64,000 nucleotides of DNA from NCBI GenBank assembly GCA_025267735.1, contig CM046303.1, forward strand, positions 53,523,403 through 53,587,402, in the 5' to 3' direction. The DNA comes from Mactra quadrangularis (Eukaryota; Mollusca; Bivalvia; Venerida; Mactridae). The notes under the pieces are model-generated. The model was not told the DNA's origin, searched no databases, and was given only the letters and a program-made list of their open reading frames with translations. A program made the position numbers and the translations under genes. Every line of letters begins with the position of its first letter. The stretch's first letter is position 1. Positions 61,019 to 63,268 of this stretch are shown one piece after another.

Positions 61019-62412
61019 CCCTGGAGTCTTCTACTATGCTTATTAGTGCAGCCTAAATTGGCGCAACAGAATTATACCACCCTCGCAGATACCCATTTTC
61101 ACCTGGGTGAAATGAAGCAATCGCAGGTAAATTTCTTGCTCAAGGAAGTTAGCAGTGCCCCTGGTGGGATTCGAACCCATGACTTCTCGATCCCTAAGCA
61201 CACCCTACCACTAGACTACTGCAGTACTTATCAAGAATAACTTACTTATTATCAAAGGCATGATATATAGAACATAGTACATCCAGCGGTATGTTAGAGA
61301 AATCTAATGGTTCATGTCCAGATGTTAAAGATCTTCTCTGTGATAAATCTTGTGATAAATCTATCAAAAATGATGTAACATATTGTATTATCTCACAACT
61401 TGAACAATTTGGTTTCTTTTCAGGATTTGGTGGATGTTTTACCTGAAACAAGAAAAACAAAAAATGTAATTTGGAAACCACATCAAAGCCAGATTTAAAA
61501 ACTTTAACGCAAAAATTACGAAGGGAAATAATCCATAATAAAGACAGGTAGAGTTATGTTAATTTCTAATTCTGTTCATCACATGGTATGCTATCATTGT
61601 ATGAAGTTTCATAAAGATCTGACAATAAATGAAATATATGGTAAAGAAAACTATTCTTCTCCAAACTATAAGCCGATTTTTTTCGTTGAATAATCTGGCA
61701 AAAACAATATGAACTAATGTTTGTAAACATGAAATGATCTCCTCTTTTTTGTTGGGTCTAATGGTGTAGCAATACATTGAATAAGTCATATAATGGCAGT
61801 CAGTCAACCTACTCACAATTCCTGTAAACCAATTACTAGGTACATATATTAATCAGTGTCTGACAACTGCCCTTCATGATTTAGAATTAGTAGTAGGATG
61901 GAGAATGGCCACAGCCATTACTTCAAGCTCAAGCTTCATTAAAGTATGCTCGACCCAGGAATCAAACCTACAACCCCTCAACTTGTGCACTACCTTCTGA
62001 GCTAGCCAGGTGGCTTTGTGGTTGACCGTTTGTCAAACATCATTATGCTATATTCTAACATTCTTACTATACAAACAATAGTAAGACCAGTGGTGCATGT
62101 CACAAAAATATTACGATAATAATCAGCGTAAGTCAAAAGCAAGAAAGGTTCATATGCCCATTGTACATTTTTGAATATGATGTCACACTTATGTTTATAA
62201 CTCTTCCGAATTTGATCTGCAACATTTATTATATTAATGACTTACGATAACTTTTTTCGTAAGAACTTATGTGAAAAGGTGTACAGTATTTTAGTACTTA
62301 CAATAACTTGATCGTCAACTAATGCTGGTTTTCTAGTAAATCCATAAAACTTGACCCCTATTATACCAATAGTTGTTGCTTTTCTGGGTTCTAAGAATTT
62401 TACCAGTACATA
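7903..62412 (-). CDS. ZZEF1: ZZEF1 orthologue, 46 coding exons, N-terminus outside window
   Basis: Large multidomain protein. In vertebrates ZZEF1 has an EF-hand, a DOC/APC10 domain and two ZZ fingers; the human ZZ fingers have been reported to read the histone H3 tail and to act with Kruppel-like factors. Seen here: 46 exons with GT donors and AG acceptors whose phases agree at every junction, giving 2169 residues and a stop at 7903-7905. In window numbering: DOC tail 1-37, CUB-like domain about 390-505, ZZ1 at 986-1026, ZZ2 at 1035-1075, KSDxKE repeat 1192-1239, second CUB-like domain about 1870-1990. The EF-hand and start codon lie upstream of 64000. The part after ZZ2 is about the length I recall for human; the part between DOC and ZZ looks several hundred residues shorter, so a missed exon or real shortening is possible. 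Identity rests on the tandem ZZ plus DOC plus CUB-like architecture. Introns are unusually rich in minisatellites. Confidence 0.93.
8949..9080. repeat. about 46-bp tandem repeat, 3 units
   Basis: Three units with core ggaaaatgccagt and cttgctattgga, in the intron between W46 and W45. Confidence 0.8.
9085..9655. mobile_element. family G MITE with internal triplication
   Basis: Three direct copies of a roughly 155-bp module (aaaattacaaagggaaata, then gtagagttgcggttac), ending with the family terminus ttcgttgaaaaatcctgct. Related single copies lie near 18730, 20332, 37275 and 61465. Confidence 0.7.
9726..9797 (-). CDS. ZZEF1: ZZEF1 exon W45 (24 codons)
   Basis: EWDIVNEYLLMMQDVSELKL, then AVSQ. 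Phase 0 to 0; skippable without a frameshift. Confidence 0.9.
10459..10825. mobile_element. foldback element, family F, second full copy
   Basis: Same nested inverted-repeat plan as 4325-4715: tatagaggatatttgttgac start, sensory hairpin around gagtggagtagccac, end tttcaccataaagcatga. Confidence 0.75.
10973..11135 (-). CDS. ZZEF1: ZZEF1 exon W44, 5' edge amplified in a minisatellite
   Basis: Split Lys, then DSGLVKLDINLGLLKPLWCL and PSVILPPVCRALTELFLQVE. Acceptor TTTACAG at 11136-11142 is AT-rich with a poor pyrimidine tract. Bases 11115-11135 plus this acceptor form part of the tandem unit next door. The gene-proximal copy is chosen because phase and frame fit W43; the next copies run into stops. 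Confidence 0.92.
11115..13754. repeat. 54/56-bp minisatellite carrying the W44 splice acceptor, about 47 units
   Basis: Each unit reads, on plus, aactttactagaccagagtc, then tctgtaaatataatatatat and ggtagtttatagtagc. Two length classes differ by a 2-bp deletion (accagagtct or accagtct). Read on minus, every unit contains TTTACAG followed by up to 21 bases of exon W44. The first unit overlaps the real exon (11115-11135); the last ends at about 13754. Confidence 0.97.
13760..14447. other. intron remainder, no gene seen
   Basis: A 109-codon plus-strand frame at 14073-14402 starts at a TTG, is AT-rich and resembles nothing I know. I treat it as chance. Confidence 0.5.
14448..14564 (-). CDS. ZZEF1: ZZEF1 exon W43
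   Basis: Split Arg, then SLPLSDLWSSLVFVASKQTG, then TQRLKTIQLLLKIIQTQH. Its donor must reach an acceptor across the 2.6-kb minisatellite. Confidence 0.92.
15076..15223 (-). CDS. ZZEF1: ZZEF1 exon W42: second CUB-like domain, end
   Basis: Split Gly, then DTLYYVFDSECSEQDTHWGY (Trp1979) and KFTVTAGLRDSFETGYIILN. The WGYKFTVTA motif matches WGYQFKVTA of W10. Confidence 0.95.
16071..16186 (-). CDS. ZZEF1: ZZEF1 exon W41: second CUB-like domain, middle
   Basis: Split Lys, then CSTRGGDELTFSTSSDMNQN, then STWNSFQVP. Completes the FDPKC motif begun in W40. Confidence 0.93.
16412..16941. mobile_element. MITE with 58-bp inverted termini and 9-bp target duplication
   Basis: Termini CAAYCTCTCATACAGAGTTG and onward match as inverted repeats over about 58 bp with few mismatches. 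CCTGACTGA flanks both sides (16403-16411 and 16942-16950). A 9-bp duplication with long inverted termini is typical of Mutator-like elements. It lies in the intron between W41 and W40. Confidence 0.85.
17261..17353. mobile_element. family F foldback fragment
   Basis: Contains the gtgatctcagaaaatgacat hairpin arms and the gagctcactctatgaaataa end of family F. Confidence 0.55.
17734..17927 (-). CDS. ZZEF1: ZZEF1 exon W40: second CUB-like domain, start
   Basis: Residues 1858-1921. VVQTLVQHCEKESLIPIACT, then ESPHNYQTLSVKEKIQLPGA and FDPK, mirroring ESSHNY...PGATKF...FDPKC of W9. Confidence 0.94.
18041..18301. mobile_element. 261-bp MITE
   Basis: Terminal inverted repeat of about 34 bp, TATAGTGCRTACATATTGAC and onward through gacctgacctt. 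The interior has no coding capacity. Target duplication may be TA, which cannot be told apart from the TIR's own end. Confidence 0.75.
18730..19012. mobile_element. family G MITE copy
   Basis: From atgtggaaaccacattaatg to ttcgttgaaaatccaa, ending just before exon W39. Family ends are inverted (aagcYggattt / aaatccRgct). Confidence 0.65.
19041..19217 (-). CDS. ZZEF1: ZZEF1 exon W39
   Basis: 59 whole codons. VNMAMCILYARQVLTSLLAH, then WPAYGHMINARLLGCKEVQQ; helical. Confidence 0.92.
20332..20696. mobile_element. family G MITE copy with insertion
   Basis: Starts atgtggaaaaaacattaaag, ends cgttgaaaaatccagct. A stretch of about 100 bp near 20415-20530 is not present in other copies. Confidence 0.6.
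21089..21257 (-). CDS. ZZEF1: ZZEF1 exon W38
   Basis: Split Arg, then KIDKASEETAVDTQKLCPDN, then a charged helix ending GTREYLAK. Donor GTAAGA. Confidence 0.91.
21404..21642 (+). mobile_element. tRNA-headed SINE, family 1 (MetaSINE-like)
   Basis: Head agtggtccagtggtaggac (A-box-like), core cacccaggtgtaaataggt, tail ggaagcagact. Same plan as the copies at 46484 and 60725. Confidence 0.8.
21831..21941 (-). CDS. ZZEF1: ZZEF1 exon W37
   Basis: Split Trp, then DTILQSQNADAILSTTLSDK, then VIDMGIHYHPSLKRTE. Confidence 0.9.
21976..22284 (-). mobile_element. tRNA-headed SINE, family 2
   Basis: Minus strand: GACCTGGCTAGCTCAGTTGG (A box), GTGGGTTCGATACCC (B box), GGGGCATACTTTC, and a tail ending in GCGGCGTAAAACCAAAC. 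tRNA-derived, but not a functional tRNA: no acceptor stem closes. Confidence 0.8.
22755..23003. mobile_element. family H MITE copy 1
   Basis: Inverted termini ttttttctcaactgtcaaag and ttttgacagttgaaaaaa, extending into gaataatttca. Close relatives at 59607 and, shorter, 53551. Confidence 0.75.
23215..23271 (-). CDS. ZZEF1: ZZEF1 exon W36 (57 nt)
   Basis: Split Asn codon, then FEGVDATPKEIVKKLSEK and a split Trp. Short helical exon; phases match both neighbours. Confidence 0.89.
23565..23727. repeat. degenerate tandem repeat with catgagtacataaacc
   Basis: About six irregular units built from aaactcatgagtacataaac and catgaactcat; actcatgagt is palindromic. Confidence 0.8.
23735..23975. mobile_element. 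family F foldback fragment
   Basis: Contains tttctttcatgcttta, the tgaaaatataa hairpin and catgaaagaaacagaatatt, in reverse orientation to the copy at 4325. Confidence 0.6.
24345..24650. repeat. 36-bp minisatellite, about 8 units
   Basis: Unit ttgtacagcaaaatagcaac, then cattgatagcactcca, with variant units (aataagcaaccgatgacagc). Gives three overlapping spurious minus-strand frames. Confidence 0.93.
24825..25018 (-). other. unexplained coding-like segment inside a ZZEF1 intron
   Basis: Minus-strand frame from a TAG at 25019-25021 reads ISHDILTLTSDCNKGWAIDN, then SQTSHQASAWNFLFLLSAIN, SRMEVGLVFLVNKLQ and VLHTLGIWKK-stop. Composition is more protein-like and less AT-rich than nearby intron. 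An AG precedes it and GT donors are possible after NKLQ or HTL. It cannot join W35 and W36 in phase (needs phase 2, offers phase 0). It may be a gene fragment, an alternative exon of another transcript or transposon coding. Function unknown. Confidence 0.3.
25120..25245. mobile_element. family F foldback fragment
   Basis: Carries cttgtgagcacagaaaacat, the central hairpin and gagctcacttagtgaaata. Confidence 0.55.
25274..25374 (-). CDS. ZZEF1: ZZEF1 exon W35
   Basis: Phase 0 to 2. ILRSDLNLPLSVLKVIYDMN, then DRNPDAVVKAILE. Confidence 0.91.
26060..27165. repeat. 42-bp minisatellite, about 26 units
   Basis: Unit aatggaaatgttcccagctg, then tcatttcataacaataatca, ta. Subtypes gatgaatatg and aatggaaatg alternate in blocks. 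The 42-bp length keeps a minus-strand frame open (MTAGNISIYDYCYE repeated), giving a spurious 201-codon frame. It occupies most of the intron between W34 and W35 and ends about 20 bp from the W34 donor. Confidence 0.97.
27186..27452 (-). CDS. ZZEF1: ZZEF1 exon W34: acidic/serine linker
   Basis: 89 whole codons. VLSLMLYTHEGCTTNVKKAP, then a disordered stretch (NKDDDDTNSDNSLMSESSSS) and DELDMFHELDEKTQLMFK. Donor GTTTGT is weak and lies about 20 bp from the 42-bp minisatellite; the frame stays open through the donor into the array. Confidence 0.91.
27465..27583. mobile_element. family F foldback fragment
   Basis: gatatttgtcaactttggtg start, gagctcagaaaacatatttt arm and gagtgaaaatgtca. Confidence 0.55.
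28262..28449 (-). CDS. ZZEF1: ZZEF1 exon W33
   Basis: Phase 1 to 0. IVESVENLWVLSLALKLLHN, then LHAPDFIQCLVTTASKGTGF; helical repeat-like. Confidence 0.92.
28565..28795 (-). mobile_element. tRNA-headed SINE, family 1
   Basis: Minus-strand copy: core complement cacctgggtggagtggaaca, B-box complement gggatcgaacctggga, head complement ctaccactggaccactgc. Confidence 0.8.
29465..29576 (-). CDS. ZZEF1: ZZEF1 exon W32
   Basis: Phase 0 to 1. VPDKYIDCLALNTEVWDSTN, then ITKFVNIVKDIVEKKSG. Confidence 0.91.
30697..30902. mobile_element. family J MITE copy 1
   Basis: Inverted termini (aatccggaattcaaat and atttgaattccgga) around a conserved interior (ttgtacacatgttttcattg). Its relative at 54581-54747 lies in the opposite orientation. 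Confidence 0.75.
31066..31197 (-). CDS. ZZEF1: ZZEF1 exon W31
   Basis: 44 whole codons. VLTTGTLVSYNYIGMDRKQG, then VVLKHYPDRHTTLLVDVKSR: alternating beta-strand character, like a small SH3-like or beta-barrel module. I do not assign a named domain. Confidence 0.91.
31861..31914 (-). CDS. ZZEF1: ZZEF1 exon W30 (18 codons)
   Basis: Phase 0 to 0. KPELSSIFAMFVMAGFPE between TTTACAG and GTAAGT. A 54-nt micro-exon that could be skipped without a frameshift. Confidence 0.87.
32128..32226 (-). mobile_element. tRNA-like SINE head fragment
   Basis: Minus strand: AGCTCAGTTGGGAGAGCACT (A box) and GGTGCAAGTCCC (B box). No paired acceptor stem, so a SINE or pseudo-tRNA rather than a gene. Confidence 0.55.
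32338..32455 (-). CDS. ZZEF1: ZZEF1 exon W29
   Basis: Phase 2 to 0. SGLEWSCSVARILQKLYNST, then DWNPVLHTHLIDCIHNIAK. Confidence 0.91.
32928..33028 (-). CDS. ZZEF1: ZZEF1 exon W28
   Basis: Phase 0 to 2. VADKSVDIKVGDDQKPGTAT, then IKYLFTFGASCLE. Confidence 0.9.
33175..33449 (-). mobile_element. tRNA-headed SINE, family 3, nested in a family F element
   Basis: Best copy of the family: tail attttgttgggtttaatgcc, head complement gtgggtttcgaacctg with gctaccaactacccggg. Family F sequence lies on both sides (about 33056-33100 and 33460-33535), so the SINE landed in the foldback element. Confidence 0.72.
33687..33768 (-). CDS. ZZEF1: ZZEF1 exon W27
   Basis: Phase 2 to 0. GVSGHEVNTRHLAMGLLGVL, then LIKCPVD. 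Confidence 0.9.
34435..34505 (-). CDS. ZZEF1: ZZEF1 exon W26
   Basis: Phase 0 to 2. AVPGGRSFNFMTPEFLKLLF, then KIS. Donor GTACTT is weak, but junction phase and protein continuity support it. Confidence 0.88.
34506..36272. other. 1.8-kb intron, no gene seen
   Basis: Between W26 and W25. AT-rich. A patch near 35325-35370 repeats gattcgtcccc. No coding or named element recognised. Confidence 0.5.
36273..36631 (-). CDS. ZZEF1: ZZEF1 exon W25: longest exon, with KSDxKE repeat
   Basis: Residues 1158-1277, phase 1 to 0. Begins ESLKGVPYIANKPTDVDK, then a lysine/aspartate/serine linker with eight hexapeptide units (1192-1239), then SRQEEAFSIHSQERFMGLLG. The repeat is 18-bp periodic DNA (36387-36530) and keeps frame. 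Probably disordered. Confidence 0.93.
36387..36530 (-). repeat. ZZEF1: 18-bp coding repeat (KSDxKE), 8 units in exon W25
   Basis: Eight in-frame units, residues 1192-1239: KSDSKE, KSDPKE, KSDSKE, KSDPKE, KSDSNE, KSDTKG, KSDSRE, KSETKT. The inner units are most alike, as expected of recent slippage or unequal exchange. Confidence 0.95.
37275..37588. mobile_element. family G MITE copy
   Basis: Most complete copy: atgtggaaaccacattaaag start, gaaaaatccggct end, with a GC-rich patch (cgcccgaccgcttgcccaac) near its right end. Confidence 0.7.
37639..37857 (-). CDS. ZZEF1: ZZEF1 exon W24
   Basis: Phase 1 to 1. LKTAQETDSLIQAYIHQHVW, then MLFTLLAISMGDIICNSEN, ending QQVPDDED. Soluble helical region after ZZ2. 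Confidence 0.92.
38374..38783. mobile_element. about 410-bp MITE
   Basis: Inverted termini: left agtagaaccggttatatcgg, right complement AGTAGGAGCGGGTAATATCG; both continue ACAC...TTGTTTGTTCCYGACTTGC. Target duplication not clear. Lies in the intron between W24 and W23. Confidence 0.75.
39142..40336. mobile_element. non-autonomous element enclosing the 145-bp array
   Basis: Left end aaccaggttttcaacgac, right end cgttgaaaacctggtt, inverted to each other, enclosing the seven-unit array and a GC-rich cgcccgcccgcccagccacc patch. Whether the array expanded inside the element or was carried in is unknown. Confidence 0.6.
39220..40260. repeat. 145-bp tandem array, 7 units
   Basis: TGACCTTGACCTTGATCACA begins at 39259, 39404, 39549, 39694, 39839, 39984 and 40129: a constant spacing of 145 bp with no indels. 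Other unit parts: gagcggaaactgaatttct, gcaatcccaagctg, ataagctacc, ggtgtcaataggtcaaagca. The first unit is the most diverged. Confidence 0.97.
40369..40526 (-). CDS. ZZEF1: ZZEF1 exon W23: second ZZ zinc finger
   Basis: Residues 1032-1084. All ligands are present: Cys1035/1038, Cys1049/1052, Cys1058/1061, His1071/1075, with EDFDLCLGC. Its donor faces the intron carrying the 145-bp array. Confidence 0.96.
41140..41336. repeat. 98-bp tandem duplication
   Basis: tcatgtttataagatttaat through gagctacttttgtag occurs twice head to tail with two or three differences; a recent duplication. Confidence 0.9.
41365..42078. mobile_element. family K interspersed repeat, long copy with internal tandem modules
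   Basis: Starts agagcggtcagaggagacag, ends ctccatttacttcgtaaag. Contains repeated modules with ataaggaacatacatttaaa and aaataaaacagttgcagtaa. Shorter relative at 42930-43225. Confidence 0.65.
42249..42300 (-). CDS. ZZEF1: ZZEF1 exon W22: ZZ1 histidine pair and inter-finger linker
   Basis: 52 nt. GVEPEEHTDEHDIIHL supplies His1022 and His1026 (HX3H), completing ZZ1. Only eight residues separate the two fingers. Confidence 0.94.
42517..42675 (-). mobile_element. family 3 SINE tail fragment
   Basis: aacaccatgtcaacacaatt, then acctaacctagctttcctgg, as in the copy at 1755. Head absent. Confidence 0.55.
42688..42829 (-). CDS. ZZEF1: ZZEF1 exon W21: first ZZ zinc finger, main part
   Basis: Residues 968-1014. 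ZZ1 ligands Cys986/Cys989, Cys1000/Cys1003 and Cys1009/Cys1012 sit in CX2C pairs, with the family's DMDLC motif. The His pair falls in the next exon. Confidence 0.96.
42930..43225. mobile_element. family K interspersed repeat
   Basis: agagctgtcagtagagacag to ctccatttactttgtaaag, with the ggtacatatatttaaagttt interior. Confidence 0.65.
43804..44019 (-). CDS. ZZEF1: ZZEF1 exon W20
   Basis: 72 whole codons. PYDLSFISDVKLPELLSNIA, then charged helices and SGWYHDKDEEHEKK just before the ZZ fingers. Donor GTGACT is unusual; reading phase supports it. Confidence 0.9.
44761..44798. repeat. TTA microsatellite
   Basis: Interrupted (tta)n tract in the intron between W20 and W19. Confidence 0.9.
44872..44938 (-). 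CDS. ZZEF1: ZZEF1 exon W19
   Basis: Phase 2 to 0. KLHAAYDYVQSSLLHLLDIN, then WQ. Acceptor TTACAG, donor GTAAGT. Confidence 0.9.
46167..46348 (-). CDS. ZZEF1: ZZEF1 exon W18
   Basis: Phase 0 to 2. ILVVLFLQEMLSYQGGFARH, then helices ending KHKRHELQ. Confidence 0.92.
46484..46737 (+). mobile_element. tRNA-headed SINE, family 1
   Basis: cattggtccagtggtaggac head, ggtcccgggtttgaacccca B box, ccacccaggtgtaaatgggt core, ggaagcagactttgaaccgc tail, then T-rich end. Nearly full copy. Confidence 0.85.
47110..47218 (-). CDS. ZZEF1: ZZEF1 exon W17
   Basis: Phase 2 to 0. VHNMLQERSQHALAVADVYM, then ISTEVIRTLSDENPFQ; helical. Donor GTTAGT. Confidence 0.91.
47219..48204. other. intron, no gene seen
   Basis: Between W17 and W16. 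A patch at 47660-47760 repeats cgctagctttcgctacg-like words in both orientations; otherwise unremarkable. Confidence 0.5.
48205..48281 (-). CDS. ZZEF1: ZZEF1 exon W16
   Basis: Phase 0 to 2. FDVCEKYPSFRLVLEFVQDQ, then AWNTD. Donor GTATGT. Confidence 0.9.
49005..49105 (-). mobile_element. family 3 SINE tail fragment
   Basis: actgggttttaatgccatgt, then cacctaacctagctttac. Tail only. Confidence 0.5.
49224..49298 (-). CDS. ZZEF1: ZZEF1 exon W15: basic segment
   Basis: 25 whole codons. LSKMKLSKQLKKSSRRGADN is strongly basic and could hold a nuclear localisation signal, which is inference. Donor GTTAGT. Confidence 0.88.
49831..49904 (-). CDS. ZZEF1: ZZEF1 exon W14
   Basis: Phase 1 to 0. Contains LICKQKALYLLKFAGLTKTQ, one helix. 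Donor GTGGGT is weaker than its neighbours. Confidence 0.88.
50403..50549 (-). CDS. ZZEF1: ZZEF1 exon W13
   Basis: Phase 1 to 1. Split Leu codon, then QVGMEGTLSEGICQAYTSAE, ending in an acidic stretch (AETEDGTIQEDENP). Confidence 0.91.
50597..51096. mobile_element. cluster of three family 1 SINE pieces in opposing orientations
   Basis: A minus-strand tail fragment (50597-50650), a diverged plus-strand copy (50655-50870) and a minus-strand copy (50905-51096). Near-complementary heads and tails within 500 bp could form a long hairpin in pre-mRNA. Located between W13 and W12. Confidence 0.75.
51577..51781 (-). CDS. ZZEF1: ZZEF1 exon W12
   Basis: 68 codons plus one base. Begins ASEDSTDVLEFLLSVIGEES and later reads VNSAVLAVFSALVWHTQQLR; helical. 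Confidence 0.93.
52330..52600. repeat. interspersed repeat, relative at 62985-63240
   Basis: Shared words: gaatgtgat, aggtgctgagaaattgagca, gctacagactgaccaac. Family unknown. Confidence 0.6.
52742..52875 (-). CDS. ZZEF1: ZZEF1 exon W11
   Basis: Phase 1 to 0. Contains LPRDQLMELQEVTEQDILRS and WTTLFRGGYMVGKFQRSLSG. Donor GTAAGT. Confidence 0.92.
53551..53703. mobile_element. family H MITE, short copy
   Basis: Inverted termini ttttttcttagctgtcaaaa and ttttgacagctgagaaaaa with gaataatttcatggtga arms. The middle found in the other copies is missing. Confidence 0.7.
53732..54006 (-). CDS. ZZEF1: ZZEF1 exon W10: first CUB-like domain, C half
   Basis: Residues 447-537. Begins YDYLVFTDAQGQQMRFDQ and contains SSNTEWGYQFKVTARG (Trp495), the signature that recurs in W42. 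Ends ATLNANP plus one base. Confidence 0.95.
54581..54747. mobile_element. family J MITE copy 2
   Basis: tatccggaattcaaatataa to tttgaattccggattaggtc, opposite in orientation to 30697-30902. It lies just before the donor of W9 (54787). Confidence 0.72.
54787..54959 (-). CDS. ZZEF1: ZZEF1 exon W9: first CUB-like domain, N half
   Basis: Residues 390-446. Begins ITCPHWQNLHSSDIVLRTWD and includes ESSHNY, then PGATKFIVKFDPKCETER. These motifs recur in exons W40-W41, so the beta domain occurs twice in the protein. Confidence 0.94.
55613..55869 (-). CDS. ZZEF1: ZZEF1 exon W8
   Basis: Phase 1 to 0. Starts in a split Tyr codon, then AILVIQKALEACKLLQTKSV, long amphipathic helices. It leads straight into the first CUB-like domain. 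Confidence 0.92.
55912..56065. mobile_element. family F foldback fragment
   Basis: tgagtgagcttaggatgcaa, gtggcatagccatgattgaa and gctcacgagtgaaata. Confidence 0.5.
56512..56734 (-). CDS. ZZEF1: ZZEF1 exon W7
   Basis: Phase 0 to 1. Begins SFDPSSVLEVMETMVMVTFH and later has SSLQTSLLGWSWWQISEGSD. Shares its intron with an ATC-rich microsatellite just beyond the acceptor. Confidence 0.92.
56757..56873. repeat. ATC-rich microsatellite
   Basis: Imperfect catcatcat/cattgtcat tract directly upstream, in gene sense, of the W7 acceptor. Confidence 0.9.
57314..57421 (-). CDS. ZZEF1: ZZEF1 exon W6
   Basis: 36 whole codons, phase 0 to 0. Begins TLSDTPSVMLVFQSLCQFF. Acceptor TTTCAG, donor GTAAGT. Confidence 0.92.
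57849..58166 (+). mobile_element. tRNA-headed SINE, family 2
   Basis: gcccggcaagctcagtaggt head, gggttgtgggttggattccc B box, cggagcatactttc, then tail ending in acccaataaaaacaaaaaca. Ends about 12 bp from exon W5. Confidence 0.8.
58178..58248 (-). CDS. ZZEF1: ZZEF1 exon W5
   Basis: Completes a Gly codon, then AAVFFSDKEARKKQLFSMMQ. Donor GTGAGT. The A-rich tail of a plus-strand SINE lies about 12 bp from this donor. Confidence 0.91.
58707..58812 (-). CDS. ZZEF1: ZZEF1 exon W4
   Basis: Residues 135-169, phase 0 to 1. Begins AAAHVLFEHLCKIVDNSKID, helical. Acceptor ATTGCAG, donor GTAAGT. Confidence 0.92.
58813..59469. other. intron, no gene seen
   Basis: First part of the W4-W3 intron. The inverted words gtgcccacctaaactttgga (59043) and ccaaacttttggtgggcact (59386) suggest another MITE of about 365 bp. 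Confidence 0.5.
59470..59600 (-). mobile_element. family 3 SINE fragment
   Basis: gtcaacatttttgtaaaatt, then gaggatccaaccagcatccc and agattcaaaatcctg; diverged head half of family 3. Confidence 0.5.
59607..59852. mobile_element. family H MITE copy 2
   Basis: gttttttctcaactgtcaaa to ttttgacagttgagaaaaaa; interior (ttgtactggcggcctaat) nearly identical to the copy at 22755. Confidence 0.75.
60192..60285 (-). CDS. ZZEF1: ZZEF1 exon W3
   Basis: Residues 104-134 after a split Lys codon. Contains EGEKWQTCSLMTLQLIFSLL, a hydrophobic helix. Acceptor TTTACAG, donor GTAAGT. Confidence 0.92.
60725..60984 (+). mobile_element. tRNA-headed SINE, family 1, best copy
   Basis: agtggtccagtggtaggacg (A box), gaggtcctgggttcgatccc (B box), ccacccaggtgtaaatgggt core, ggaagcagactttaaaccgc tail, ending in a TA microsatellite. 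Confidence 0.88.
60986..61016. repeat. TA microsatellite at SINE 3' end
   Basis: About fourteen TA units after the SINE tail. Confidence 0.9.
61090..61230 (-). mobile_element. tRNA-headed SINE, family 1, truncated
   Basis: Head and core only: cattttcacctgggtgaaat, gggattcgaacccatgac, ctaccactagactactgc. Inverted relative to the copy at 60725 and ends 15 bp before the W2 donor. Confidence 0.8.
61246..61442 (-). CDS. ZZEF1: ZZEF1 exon W2
   Basis: Residues 38-103, phase 0 to 2. Begins VKHPPNPEKKPNCSSCEIIQ. Helical region after the DOC domain. A truncated minus-strand SINE ends about 15 bp from its donor. Confidence 0.92.
61465..61702. mobile_element. family G MITE, shortened copy
   Basis: atttggaaaccacatcaaag to ttcgttgaataatctggca; lacks the GC-rich patch. 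Confidence 0.6.
61743..62015 (-). mobile_element. tRNA-headed SINE, family 2
   Basis: Tail complement ttgttgggtctaatggtgta; head complement gaatcaaacctacaacccct and gagctagccaggtgg. Confidence 0.75.
62302..62412 (-). CDS. ZZEF1: ZZEF1 exon W1: end of DOC/APC10 domain
   Basis: Residues 1-37, phase 0 to 0. Starts YVLVKFLEPRKATTIGI after TTTCAG and ends DDQVI before GTAAGT. The pattern matches the last strands of a DOC domain as found in APC10 and ZZEF1. Upstream DOC exons are outside the window. Confidence 0.93.
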
Positions 62413-62729
62413 CTGAAATACATTTAACAAAACAAAACTTTCAACCTGAATTACAAGAGGGCAATAATGGCATTTAGTATTAGCTGAAATGGATCAAACC
62501 CCACCCATCCCTGAAGAACTAGACATTTTTGGTCCATTCTACTCATATAAAATGATATTTGACAAAATAACAAAATCTTTTGTAAGATTGCAATTCATAT
62601 TTTGAAGCCCCTATTAATTTAATAGCAAAGTTGAATTCCTCTCATCAAAGGTAAATTCTATTTGCTGATGATAATTAGAAGCTAAAATCAGCTGATGATG
62701 ACATTGTATTAAGATAAATCTAGAGTGCA

Positions 62730-62826
62730 CATATCGCGGGTATAGAGCAAAACAGTCATAACTAAATTGTAGAAAAGAGTGAGTTACAACTTTTTTGCAC
62801 TAAACCTGCGATATGTACAGTATATT
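62730..62826. repeat. small inverted-repeat element
   Basis: cacatatcgcgggtatagag pairs with ctaaacctgcgatatgtaca. A similar piece lies at about 21280-21345. Confidence 0.55.
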
Positions 62827-62984
62827 AAGTATAGAAGAAATTAAACTTATGTAATAAATTATGAAGCTCTTGAGGCATTTTTCATTCAAGCTGCCAAATA
62901 ATTGCCATTAGGCTCTCCTCTGTGATGTATTAACCTTTAATTAAGTACATTTGTATTTAAAGTCAACCATAAATTTAAACTTGA

Positions 62985-63240
62985 CCTATTACTGAATGTG
63001 ATGATATGTCCACCAATAGGTTTATGTCAAGAAGTTTGAATCAAATTCGAACAAAAGGTGCTGAGAAAATGAATGGACAAGATTTTTTATCAAAGGGTCA
63101 TAACTAAGCAAAAAATATGTACATGCCTGCTTAATATCCCATTTATGTGTAAAGTTTGAATCAAATCTGTACAATAGGTGCTGAGAAATTGAGCAAACAA
63201 AAAAAGCTACAGACTGACCAACTGAAAAGTTAAATCCTAT
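62985..63240. repeat. interspersed repeat, relative of 52330-52600
   Basis: Shares aggtgctgagaaattgagca and gctacagactgaccaactg with the other copy. Confidence 0.6.
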
Positions 63241-63268
63241 TTAGCCTCCCAAACAAAAGTATAATAGA

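Noticed and set aside
21976..62015. tRNA-like A and B boxes at many places
   Set aside because: They are SINE heads: no closed acceptor stems, shared tails, and multiple diverged copies. No real tRNA gene was found.
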